NCBI GenBank assembly: GCA_036489445.1 | Contig: DASXFV010000079.1 | Span: 1-46,058 of the forward strand | DNA from: DAIDKA01 sp036489445 | Lineage (GTDB): Bacteria > Pseudomonadota > Gammaproteobacteria > Steroidobacterales > Steroidobacteraceae | Reading direction: 5' to 3' | Length of the DNA: 46,058 nucleotides | Shown: positions 16,589 through 25,010 of the stretch, piece by piece | Position numbering within the stretch: position 1 is the first letter of the stretch | Layout of the letters: each line of letters begins with the position of its first letter | Program-made: the position numbers and the translations under genes | Notes under the pieces: model-generated | What the model saw: the letters and a program-made list of their open reading frames with translations, nothing else | What the model was told of the DNA's origin: nothing | Database searches by the model: none

Positions 16589-19198
16589 ATGGTGGTGACC
16601 AGAAGATTCAATGTGACTGCGACCCGGTGTGGCGTGTTCCTGCTGGCACTGCTGCTGCCCGTCGGTGGCAGCTGGGCCGCCGCGCCGCCTTACCTGGACA
16701 CGACACTGCCAGCTGCGCAGCGCGCGGCTGATCTGGTCAGTCGCATGACGCTTGAGGAGAAGATCTCCCAGCTCAACAATGACGCCCGGGCCATTCCGCG
16801 CCTGCATGTCCCGGCCTACAACTATTGGAACGAGGCGCTGCACGGGGTCGCGCGTGATGGCATCGCCACTGTGTTTCCGCAGGCGATTGGCATCGCGGCC
16901 ACTTTCGATGTGCCGCTGGTCCATCACATGGGCGAGGATATCGCCGCTGAGGCGCGGGCGAAGTACGACCTGGCACTGCGCAAAGGGGCTGTGACGCTGT
17001 ACCAGGGGCTGACGTTCTTCTCGCCCAACATCAACATTTTCCGCGACCCGCGCTGGGGCCGCGGGCAGGAAACGTATGGTGAGGATCCGTTTCTAACGGG
17101 CCAGTTCGCAGTGGCCTTCATCTCCGGCATGCAAGGTCCGGATCCGGATCATCTCATTGTCGGCACGACCGCCAAGCACTTCGCCGTGCACAGCGGTCCG
17201 GAGCCGCTGCGTCACAGTTTTGATGCACAGGCTTCGGCACATGATCTGGCCGATACCTACCTGCCGGCATTTCGTGCCGCGGTGGTCGAGGGCCATGTCG
17301 CCTCGGTGATGTGCGTGTACAACGCGGTCAACGGGATTCCCGGCTGCGCCAGCCCCTTCCTGCTGCAAAAAACCCTGCGTGATACCTGGGGCTTCAAGGG
17401 CTTCGTCGTGTCCGATTGCAACGCCGTCAATGATATTCATGGCGGCCATCACTATGTGGATAGCGAGGCCGCCGCTGCCGGCGCCGCGCTCAAGGCCGGC
17501 ATGGACAATGAGTGCACGGTCAAGTTCGGCGCCCATGAGGAGGACTACGCCAAGTACGCCGATGCGCTCGAGCGGGGGCTGATCACGCAGGCACAAGTGG
17601 ACCGCGCAGTGCAGCGGGCGCTGAGCGTGCGCTTCAAACTGGGCATGTTTGACCCGCCGGATGCGAGCGCAGCTGTGCCGGCGAGTGCCGTGGACAGTCC
17701 CGCGCATCGGCAACGTGCGTTGCAGGTGGCACGCGAAAGCATGGTGCTGCTGAAGAACAACGGCATCCTGCCGTTGACCCACGCGCCGGCACGGATCGCC
17801 GTCATCGGCCCGCTCGCCGACAGCGTGCGCATGCTGGAGGGCAACTACAACGGAACCCCGTCCCGCGTGACCACCCTCGTGGAGGGCATCCGGCATCAAT
17901 TCCGCGGTTCGCAGATCGTGTTTGAAGCGGGCACGACGCAGTTCCTGCGTGAACCGGTGCTGGTGCCTGCCACCGCCCTGAGTACCCGGCAGGGAGTTCC
18001 CGGATTGACACTGCAGTACTTCGCGAGTGAGGCGCGCGGCGGCGCGGCACTGCTGACCCGGGTGGAGCGCACCGTGAACACCGAAGATGCCGGTCGCAAA
18101 TTCGCCCGCTGGAGCGGCTGGTTGAGGCCGGCGCAGTCCGGGGATTACAGCATTGGGGTACCAGGCGGCCGCAACCGGCTCTTCCTGGACGGCAAGCTCC
18201 TGGTCGACAGCCAGCAGCGTGGCGGTGGCCAGCCGGGCTTCGCAGCTGTGCATCTGGAGCAGGGCCACCGCTATGCCATTACCGTGGACAATTCGCCGGC
18301 ATTTTCACGCGGCGTGCGTCTGGTGTGGGTGCGCAAGGATCCGGAGGCGCAGGCCAGGGCACTGGAGGCGGCGCGGCACGCGCAGCTGGTGATCGCGGTG
18401 GTGGGCATTACGGCCGATCTGGAGGGCGAGGAGTCGGCGCTGGCCATTCCCGGCTTCAAGGGCGGCGACCGGACCAGTCTGGATCTGCCGGCCGAGGAGG
18501 AGGCGCTGGTGGAGGCGCTCAAGGGCACGGGCAAACCGCTGGTGGTGGTGCTGGTCAGCGGCAGCGGTCTGGGAGTCAATTGGCTGCAGGCCAATGCGGA
18601 CGCCATCCTGCAGGCCTGGTATCCGGGGGAAGAAGGGGGCACCGCGGTGGCGGAAACCCTGGCGGGCCGCAACAATCCGGCCGGCAGGCTGCCGGTCACC
18701 TTCTACAAGAGCGTCGCCGACCTGCCGGAATTCACCGACTACTCAATGCAGAACCGCACTTACCGTTACTTCGCCGGTCCGGTGCTGTACCCGTTTGGCT
18801 ATGGCCTCAGCTATTCGCGTTTCAAATACGAGGCTTTGCAGCTGTCCGCCCCCACCCTGACAGCGGGCCAGCCGCTCACGGTTCAGGCGCGGGTCACCAA
18901 TACCAGCGCGCGCGACGGCGATGAAGTGGCCCAGCTGTACCTGCAGTTCGGGGGTGCGTCGGGAGCGCCGCGGCGTGCGCTGCGTGGCTTTCAGCGGCTG
19001 CACCTGCGGGCCGGGGAGTCCCGGACTGTGCGCTTTACGCTGCCCGCGCGGCAGCTCAGCCATGTCAACAATGCGGGGCAGGTCGTGGTCTCGGCCGGCA
19101 GTTATGAGGTGAGTGTGGGCGGCGGACAGCCGCAGATCACGCCGAATGTCATCAGCGCGACGCTGACCATCCAGGGGGAACACCGCCTGCCGGATTAG
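16589..19198 (+). CDS. Secreted GH3 beta-xylosidase/beta-glucosidase with PA14 insert
   Basis: 869-residue family 3 glycoside hydrolase with a signal peptide (about 1-31, ends SWAAA). Domain order: (alpha/beta)8 barrel, alpha/beta sandwich interrupted near residues 465-590 by a PA14 carbohydrate-binding module (LQYFASEARGG to RLVWVRKDP), then a C-terminal fibronectin III-like domain. The nucleophile is the Asp of GFVVSDCNAVND. KHFAVHSGPEPLRH resembles GH3 beta-xylosidases, so exo-release of xylose from xylo-oligosaccharides is likely; glucosidase activity is possible. It follows xylA by three bases. ATG 16589 lies directly after AGGGG; GTG 16595 would have better spacing and a nearly identical product. 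Confidence 0.88.
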   Translation: MVVTRRFNVTATRCGVFLLALLLPVGGSWAAAPPYLDTTLPAAQRAADLVSRMTLEEKISQLNNDARAIPRLHVPAYNYWNEALHGVARDGIATVFPQAIGIAATFDVPLVHHMGEDIAAEARAKYDLALRKGAVTLYQGLTFFSPNINIFRDPRWGRGQETYGEDPFLTGQFAVAFISGMQGPDPDHLIVGTTAKHFAVHSGPEPLRHSFDAQASAHDLADTYLPAFRAAVVEGHVASVMCVYNAVNGIPGCASPFLLQKTLRDTWGFKGFVVSDCNAVNDIHGGHHYVDSEAAAAGAALKAGMDNECTVKFGAHEEDYAKYADALERGLITQAQVDRAVQRALSVRFKLGMFDPPDASAAVPASAVDSPAHRQRALQVARESMVLLKNNGILPLTHAPARIAVIGPLADSVRMLEGNYNGTPSRVTTLVEGIRHQFRGSQIVFEAGTTQFLREPVLVPATALSTRQGVPGLTLQYFASEARGGAALLTRVERTVNTEDAGRKFARWSGWLRPAQSGDYSIGVPGGRNRLFLDGKLLVDSQQRGGGQPGFAAVHLEQGHRYAITVDNSPAFSRGVRLVWVRKDPEAQARALEAARHAQLVIAVVGITADLEGEESALAIPGFKGGDRTSLDLPAEEEALVEALKGTGKPLVVVLVSGSGLGVNWLQANADAILQAWYPGEEGGTAVAETLAGRNNPAGRLPVTFYKSVADLPEFTDYSMQNRTYRYFAGPVLYPFGYGLSYSRFKYEALQLSAPTLTAGQPLTVQARVTNTSARDGDEVAQLYLQFGGASGAPRRALRGFQRLHLRAGESRTVRFTLPARQLSHVNNAGQVVVSAGSYEVSVGGGQPQITPNVISATLTIQGEHRLPD

Positions 19199-19200
19199 GC

Positions 19201-19228
19201 TTGCGTGCGGGATCGATCTGGATATAAT
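19201..19228 (+). promoter_or_regulatory. Promoter of lexA-imuA-imuB-dnaE2
   Basis: TTGCGT (19201-19206), a 16-base spacer and a perfect TATAAT (19223-19228). The expected start is near 19235, just before the SOS box. It begins right after the GH3 stop codon. Confidence 0.7.
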
Positions 19229-19236
19229 CACAGTAT

Positions 19237-19252
19237 CTGTATAAATAAACAG
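19237..19252 (+). promoter_or_regulatory. LexA binding site (SOS box)
   Basis: CTGTATAAATAAACAG is a perfect match to the CTGT-N8-ACAG core of the E. coli-type SOS box, with an AT-rich centre. It lies nine bases downstream of the TATAAT and eight bases before the lexA ATG, a position that would block transcription start. It implies lexA autoregulation and DNA-damage induction of the cassette. Confidence 0.9.
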
Positions 19253-19260
19253 GTTCCGAT

Positions 19261-19884
19261 ATGTCCGACCTGACACCCCGACAGACCCAGATCCTGCGCC
19301 TTATCCAGCACTGCATCGCTGAGAGCGGTATGCCGCCCACCCGGGCGGAAATTGCCCGGGAGCTGGGATTCAGATCCGCCAACGCGGCGGAGGAACACCT
19401 GCGGGCTCTGGCGCGCAAAGGGGTGATTGCCCTGGTGCCCGGCACTTCGCGCGGCATCCAGTTGAAGGACACCATGCGCGAGCAGTTCGGGCTACCGCTC
19501 ATCGGCCGGGTTGCCGCCGGCCGCCCCATCCTCGCAGAGGAAAACATCGAGGCGCGTTACCAGATTGACCCGGCGATTTTTCAGCCCCGTCCGCATTACC
19601 TGCTGAAGGTGGTGGGCATGAGCATGAAGAATGCCGGCATTCTCGATGGCGACCTGGTGGCCGTGCACCGTACACCGGATGTGCGCAGTCGCCAGATCGT
19701 GGTGGCGCGTCTGGAAAACGAGGTCACGGTGAAGCGCTACCGGCAGGAAGGCTCGGTGGTGTGGCTGATGCCCGAGAATGAGGCCTTCGATCCCATCCGC
19801 GTGGATCTGAAGGAAGAGCCGTTGCTCATCGAGGGCATTGTGGTGGGCGTGCTGCGTCAGGGGCGGGCGGCCGGCCTCATGTAG
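19261..19884 (+). CDS. lexA: LexA repressor
   Basis: 207-residue SOS repressor. The N-terminal winged helix (about 1-70: LTPRQTQILRLI, PPTRAEIARELGFRSANAAEEHL) binds the SOS box. The self-cleavage Ala-Gly is in RVAAGRP (near residue 84). The serine of VVGMSMKNAGI and the lysine of VTVKRYRQEG form the Ser-Lys dyad activated by RecA filaments. It stands at the head of an imuA-imuB-dnaE2 operon, as in Pseudomonas putida lexA2, so it may be a second LexA dedicated to this cassette or the only one; the window cannot tell. An autoregulatory SOS box is eight bases upstream. Confidence 0.95.
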   Translation: MSDLTPRQTQILRLIQHCIAESGMPPTRAEIARELGFRSANAAEEHLRALARKGVIALVPGTSRGIQLKDTMREQFGLPLIGRVAAGRPILAEENIEARYQIDPAIFQPRPHYLLKVVGMSMKNAGILDGDLVAVHRTPDVRSRQIVVARLENEVTVKRYRQEGSVVWLMPENEAFDPIRVDLKEEPLLIEGIVVGVLRQGRAAGLM

Positions 19885-19900
19885 CTTAAGGTTCCTTACG

Positions 19901-20512
19901 ATGACCCCCATTGCACGGCTGCTTGAGCATCCAGCCATCTGGCGCGGCCGCAATGTGGGGCAAAGGGATACGGTATCGACCGGGTTCCCGGCACTGGATG
20001 CGCGATTGCCGGGCGGCGGCTGGCCGCAGGCAGCTTTGGTGGAGATCCTGGTCACGCACCTGGGCGGTGGTGAGCTGCAACTGCTCTTGCCGGTGCTGGC
20101 CTCCCTGACAAGCCGGGCTATTGCACGCTGGTGTGCGTGGATCGCACCACCTCTGGAACCTTACGCGCCCGCGCTCGCTGCTCACGGTCTGAACCTGGAC
20201 CATCTGCTTCTGGTGCGCACCGAGACTGCCCCCTGGGCATGTGAGCAGGCGCTGGGTTCGGCTGCATGTGATGTGGTCCTGGCCTGGATCACGCGGCCCT
20301 TGCCATCACGCGCCGTGCGTCGTTTGCAGCTTGCGGCACAGCGGGGGCGTGCGCTCGGATTCATCCTGCGTCCGGCCACGGCACGTACGCTTCACGAACC
20401 TTCAGGCGCAGCGTTGCGCCTGAGTGTGGAGCCAGCGGATCAGGGTGCGCGCATCACGATCCTGAAGAGCCGAGGCGGACTTGCGGGCACATGGCATCTG
20501 AACTTCAACTAG
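19901..20512 (+). CDS. imuA: ImuA, SulA/RecA-like mutagenesis protein
   Basis: 203-residue ImuA, an accessory factor for error-prone translesion synthesis by ImuB and DnaE2. The family opening TGFPALDARLPGGGWPQAALVEIL is present; the glycine-rich loop resembles the RecA Walker A but lacks GKT, so ATP binding is doubtful. ATG 19901 has AAGG upstream and lies 16 bases after the lexA stop. The end overlaps imuB by 22 bases. Some databases name this family after the cell-division inhibitor SulA; the context here is mutagenesis. Confidence 0.87.
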   Translation: MTPIARLLEHPAIWRGRNVGQRDTVSTGFPALDARLPGGGWPQAALVEILVTHLGGGELQLLLPVLASLTSRAIARWCAWIAPPLEPYAPALAAHGLNLDHLLLVRTETAPWACEQALGSAACDVVLAWITRPLPSRAVRRLQLAAQRGRALGFILRPATARTLHEPSGAALRLSVEPADQGARITILKSRGGLAGTWHLNFN

Positions 20513-21915
20513 CCCAGGCATCAGGCAATGACACCCATGCCCTAAGTGCTCCCAGGCAGGCCGGACCCGCAGCGCACCCGATCCGGCAGCTGCAACCGCC
20601 GCCGCAGCAGACGGCTCTGTGCATCGAACCGCGCGAACTGTGGCTGGCTGTGCACGTACCCGGTTTGATTGCAGATGAACAGCTGGTGCTCAAGCGTCTT
20701 GCAAGGTTTGCCCAGCGCTTTACGCCACGGGTCAGTCTCGAACCACCGGATGGATTGCTGCTGGAGATCAAGGGAAGTTTGCAGCTGTTCGGCGGTGTGC
20801 AGCGGCTGTATCGCGCTTTCCGGGCGGCATGCGTGGCTGCGGGAGTGCGGCCCATCATGGCCTTGGCGCCTACACCGCTGGCCGCATTGGCGGGTGCGCG
20901 TGCCGGGATTGCTCTCAAGGTGCTGGATGAATCGCAGCTGGTGGGCGCTGTTGCGCCGCTGCCGCTGAGCGGGCTGCGCTGGCCGCCGGAGGTGCTGGCG
21001 CGGCTGGCAAAAACGGGGGTGCACCTGATCGGCCAGGCATTGCGTCTGCCCCGTGCGGGTTTCGCACGGCGGTTTGGTACCGAGCAGTTGGCCTCGCTGG
21101 ACCGGTTGGTGGCCCGCAGCGCCGATCTGCGTCTGGGCTTCCAGGCCCCGGAGCGGTTCCGCATGCATCGCAGCTTCACCTACGAGAAGGAGCATCACGC
21201 CGCCATCGTGATGGCGCTGACGCCCTTGCTCGAGGAGCTGGGAAGGTTCCTGCAGGCACGTCAGTGCGGTGTCACCGAGATCTCCTGCCAACTGCGGCAT
21301 CGCCAGGAGCCGCACACCTCCTGCGTGGTCAGACTTGCCGCATCCGAAGCGGATGCGGAGCGTCTCATCGAGTGGTTTGCCCTGCGCCTGGCGACGCTGG
21401 TGCTGCCCGGACCGGTACGCGGTTGTGTGCTGCGCACAGGCTTGCTGGTGCCGCACGCACCTGCTGCGGGCTCACTGTGGCAACCCGGCGAACATGGCGG
21501 CGGCGGCCATGCCGGATCGCTGACCTTCATCGAACGCCTGCGCGCGCGGCTGGGCACTGCCGCCGTGTATGGCCTGCAGGTGCAGGCCAGCCATCGTCCA
21601 GAAGGCGCCTCACGGCAGGTGGCGCTTGAAGTCCTGGGAGCGAAGCGCAAGTCGCCGCCGCTGTCGTGGCCTGGTATGCGGCCCATCTGGATGCTGGCCA
21701 CTCCGGAGCTGCTATCTGAAATCAGTGGCAGACCGCAGCGCAACGGTCCTTTGCAGCTGCGGGACGGACCTGAGCGCATCGAGACCGGTTGGTGGGAAGG
21801 GGGGGAAGTGGCGCGCGATTACTATCGCGCGATCGATGCGCACGGCGTACGCCTGTGGATCTTCCGCGAGCGGCAGGCGCCGCATCGCTGGTTTTTGCAA
21901 GGCCTGGCAGGATGA
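20491..21915 (+). CDS. imuB: ImuB, inactive Y-family polymerase homologue
   Basis: 474-residue DinB-like protein that acts as the hub linking ImuA, DnaE2 and the beta clamp. The N-terminal palm begins ELWLAVHVPGL, where active DinB has HVDMD, so the first catalytic Asp is missing. The second site reads PPDGLLLEI instead of LDEAYLDV, so the Glu is missing too; this matches non-catalytic ImuB. LFGGVQRLYRAF and the helix-hairpin-helix-like region (LARLAKTGVHLIGQALRLP) are typical. ATG 20491 overlaps imuA, and the stop overlaps dnaE2 as ATGA. Confidence 0.9.
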   Translation: MASELQLAQASGNDTHALSAPRQAGPAAHPIRQLQPPPQQTALCIEPRELWLAVHVPGLIADEQLVLKRLARFAQRFTPRVSLEPPDGLLLEIKGSLQLFGGVQRLYRAFRAACVAAGVRPIMALAPTPLAALAGARAGIALKVLDESQLVGAVAPLPLSGLRWPPEVLARLAKTGVHLIGQALRLPRAGFARRFGTEQLASLDRLVARSADLRLGFQAPERFRMHRSFTYEKEHHAAIVMALTPLLEELGRFLQARQCGVTEISCQLRHRQEPHTSCVVRLAASEADAERLIEWFALRLATLVLPGPVRGCVLRTGLLVPHAPAAGSLWQPGEHGGGGHAGSLTFIERLRARLGTAAVYGLQVQASHRPEGASRQVALEVLGAKRKSPPLSWPGMRPIWMLATPELLSEISGRPQRNGPLQLRDGPERIETGWWEGGEVARDYYRAIDAHGVRLWIFRERQAPHRWFLQGLAG

Positions 21916-24900
21916 GCGGCTACGCGGAGCTTCACTGTCTCACTCACTTCACCTTCCTGCGCGGTGCCTCGCATCCGGAGGAACTGGTGGAACGTGCGCA
22001 GGAGCTGGGCTATACCGCCCTGGCCATCACGGATGAGTGTTCCGTGGCGGGCGTCGTACGGGCCCATATGGCGATCAAGAAGCTTGCGCCACCGGCCCTG
22101 AAACTCATCATCGGTGCGGAATTTCGTCTGACCTGCGGGCTCAAGCTCGTGGCCCTGGCCATGAATCGGCAGGGCTACGGGCGATTGTGCAGCCTCATCA
22201 CCCGCGGCAGGCGTGCTGCGCCGAAAGGCGAATACTCGCTGAGCCGTGCCGATGTCGAGACCTGCCTGGATCAGTGTCTGGTGCTGTGGCTGCCGGGACC
22301 GGAGCCGGATCCTGAGACTGCACAATGGCTGCGCCAGCACTTTCCCGGCAGCGCCTGGATTGCAGTGGAACTGCTGCGGGACGCTGCGGACAGTGCGCGT
22401 CTCGAGGCTCTGAGGCACATTGGCCGCACCTTCGACCTGCCGCTGGTGGCCAGTGGCGATGTGCACATGCATGTCCGTGAGCGGCGCAGACTGCAGGATG
22501 CACTGACGGCGATACGTCTCAATGTGCCGCTCACCGAGGCGGGCCTGCGCCTGTATCCCAATGGCGAACGCCATCTGCGTGAACCGGTGAGACTGGCGCG
22601 TTTGTATCCGGCTGAACTGCTGGCGCAGACACTGGTCATCGCGCAGCGCTGCAACTTTTCGTTGCACGAGCTGAAGTATGAATATCCCCAGGAGCTGATC
22701 CCCGCCGGCGAGACGCCCGCCACGCATCTGCGCAAGCTGGTGGAGGAGGGTATGGTCATGCGCTGGCCACAAGGCGCACCCCCACAAGCGCGCAGCATCA
22801 TCGAGAAAGAACTGGCGCTGATCTGCGATCTGGACTACGAGGCCTTTTTTCTGACGGTTCAGGACATTGTTCTCTTTGCACGCCAGGAGGGCATCCTGTG
22901 CCAGGGCCGGGGTTCAGCGGCGAACTCGCTGGTGTGCTACTGCCTGGGGATCACTTCACTGGGGCAGAAACTGGACACGCTGGTGATGGAGCGGTTCATC
23001 TCGCGCGAACGCCGGGAGCCGCCCGACATCGATGTGGATTTCGAGCACGAGCGGCGCGAGGAGGTCATCCAGTACATCTACCGCAAGTACGGCCGGGAGC
23101 GGACCGCCCTGACCGCCACGGTCATCAGCTATCGAGCCCGCAGCGCACTGCGCGATCTGGCCAAGGTCTTCGGGCTCGCTGCAACGCAGGCCCACAAGCT
23201 GGCGCGCGTCATGCAGTGGTGGGATCAGGGGATTTCGTCACAGCGTCTGCGGGAAGCGGGCTTTGATCCTGGCAGTCCCAAGCTGCGGCAGATCCTCGAG
23301 CTGACGCAGCAGCTGGTGGATTTTCCCCGGCACCTGTCCCAGCATGTGGGTGGCTTCGTGATCTCGGCGGGCCCGCTCTCGCAGCTGGTACCCATCGAGA
23401 ATGCCACGATGCCTGAGCGCACGGTGGTGCAATGGAACAAGGATGATCTGAATGACCTGGGGCTGCTGAAGGTCGACGTGCTGGCCCTGGGGATGTTGAC
23501 GGCGCTGCGGCGCGCTTTCGATCTGGTCAATCAACACCGCGGCTCGCAGCTGTCGCTGGGGCAGCTGCCGCAGGATGATCCGTCGGTCTACGCCATGATG
23601 TCGCGGGCCGACACCATCGGAGTATTCCAGATTGAATCGCGGGCGCAGATGTCCATGCTGCCGCGCATGCAGCCCAAGACCTTCTACGATCTGGTCATTG
23701 AAATCGCCATCATCAGACCCGGCCCCATCCAGGGCGATATGGTGCATCCCTATCTGCTGCGCCGGGCAGGGTTGGAGCAGGTCGATTACCCCGGGCCGGC
23801 GGTCCGGGAAGTGCTGGAGCGCACGCTCGGTGTGCCGATTTTCCAGGAGCAGGTCATGCAGCTGGCCATCAAGGCCGCGGGGTTCACGCCGGGGGAGGCA
23901 GACCAGCTGCGGCGTTCCATGGGCGCGTGGAAGCGCAATGGCGATCTGCAGGTTTTCCAGGCCCAGATCATCACCGGCATGCTGGAGCGCGGCTATCCGG
24001 AGAACTTTGCGCGGCGCCTGTGCAAGCAGATCGAGGGCTTCGGGGAATATGGTTTTCCCGAAAGTCACGCGACCAGCTTTGCCTTGCTGGCATATGACTC
24101 CGCGTGGTTGAAGCACTACGAGCCCGCGGCCTTCACCTGTGCGCTGCTCAACAGCCAGCCCATGGGCTTCTACGCCCCGGCGCAGCTGGTGCGCGATGCG
24201 AAGGATCATGGCGTCGAGGTGCGCCCCGTGACCATTGCTGACAGTGATTGGAACTGCACCCTTGAGCCGTGCACCCCCCAGCCGGCTTTGCGCCTGGGAC
24301 TGCGTCTGGTCAAGTCGCTGTCGGAAGCTGCGGCCCGGCGGATCATGGCGGCCCGCAGCGAACGCTGCTTTGCGAATGCGCAGCAGCTTGCCGAGCGCGC
24401 GGCGCTCGATCGGGGAGAACTCGAGGCGCTCGCCGCGGCCGGAGCGCTCGCAGCCCTGAGCGGGCATCGTCACCTGGCATTCTGGGAAGTGGCGGGGACG
24501 ATGCAGCCGCTGCCACTGGCGCCGGGAGATGCCGCAGCGGGGCGCTTCCAGGAAGGGCAACCCTTGCTGCTCGGCCCCACCGAGCAGCAGAACATCCTGG
24601 CGGACTTCGCCGCCATCGGCTTGACCCTCGGCCGGCATCCACTGGCCTTGCTGCGTGAGCGCCTGCGGGCGGAAGGGTTGCTGAGCGCCGCGGATCTTGC
24701 CGCGCTACCGCATGGCAGTATCGTACGTACCGCCGGCATGGTGCTGATGCGGCAACGCCCGCAGAGCGCCAAGGGCGTGATCTTCATGACCATCGAGGAT
24801 GAGACCGGTCAGCTGAATCTGATTGTCTGGAAGAGTGTCGGGGAGCAGCAGCGCCGGCCCATGCTCGAGGCGCGCCTGCTGGAAGTGCATGGCAAGTTGC

Positions 24901-24998
24901 AACGTGAGGGGCCGATCCTGCACCTGGTGGCGCAACGCCTGATAGATCGCACGGCGCTCAGCGGGGGGCTGGATCAGTCCTCGCGGGATTTTCACTAG
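21912..24998 (+). CDS. dnaE2: Error-prone DNA polymerase DnaE2 (ImuC)
   Basis: 1028-residue C-family polymerase subunit responsible for damage-induced mutagenesis with ImuA and ImuB. It has an N-terminal PHP domain (YAELHCLTHFTFLRGASHPEEL), the polymerase palm with catalytic Asp pair in PDIDVDFEHERREE (near residue 373) and the third Asp in LLKVDVLALGML (near 520). A C-terminal OB fold follows (IVRTAGMVLMRQRPQSAKG, FMTIEDETGQLNLIVW). Length is normal for DnaE2, shorter than DnaE1. ATG 21912 overlaps the imuB stop. It is convergent with the lipoprotein gene that follows, with a 12-base gap and no visible terminator. Confidence 0.95.
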   Translation: MSGYAELHCLTHFTFLRGASHPEELVERAQELGYTALAITDECSVAGVVRAHMAIKKLAPPALKLIIGAEFRLTCGLKLVALAMNRQGYGRLCSLITRGRRAAPKGEYSLSRADVETCLDQCLVLWLPGPEPDPETAQWLRQHFPGSAWIAVELLRDAADSARLEALRHIGRTFDLPLVASGDVHMHVRERRRLQDALTAIRLNVPLTEAGLRLYPNGERHLREPVRLARLYPAELLAQTLVIAQRCNFSLHELKYEYPQELIPAGETPATHLRKLVEEGMVMRWPQGAPPQARSIIEKELALICDLDYEAFFLTVQDIVLFARQEGILCQGRGSAANSLVCYCLGITSLGQKLDTLVMERFISRERREPPDIDVDFEHERREEVIQYIYRKYGRERTALTATVISYRARSALRDLAKVFGLAATQAHKLARVMQWWDQGISSQRLREAGFDPGSPKLRQILELTQQLVDFPRHLSQHVGGFVISAGPLSQLVPIENATMPERTVVQWNKDDLNDLGLLKVDVLALGMLTALRRAFDLVNQHRGSQLSLGQLPQDDPSVYAMMSRADTIGVFQIESRAQMSMLPRMQPKTFYDLVIEIAIIRPGPIQGDMVHPYLLRRAGLEQVDYPGPAVREVLERTLGVPIFQEQVMQLAIKAAGFTPGEADQLRRSMGAWKRNGDLQVFQAQIITGMLERGYPENFARRLCKQIEGFGEYGFPESHATSFALLAYDSAWLKHYEPAAFTCALLNSQPMGFYAPAQLVRDAKDHGVEVRPVTIADSDWNCTLEPCTPQPALRLGLRLVKSLSEAAARRIMAARSERCFANAQQLAERAALDRGELEALAAAGALAALSGHRHLAFWEVAGTMQPLPLAPGDAAAGRFQEGQPLLLGPTEQQNILADFAAIGLTLGRHPLALLRERLRAEGLLSAADLAALPHGSIVRTAGMVLMRQRPQSAKGVIFMTIEDETGQLNLIVWKSVGEQQRRPMLEARLLEVHGKLQREGPILHLVAQRLIDRTALSGGLDQSSRDFH

Positions 24999-25010
24999 TG
25001 CACGCCCAAG

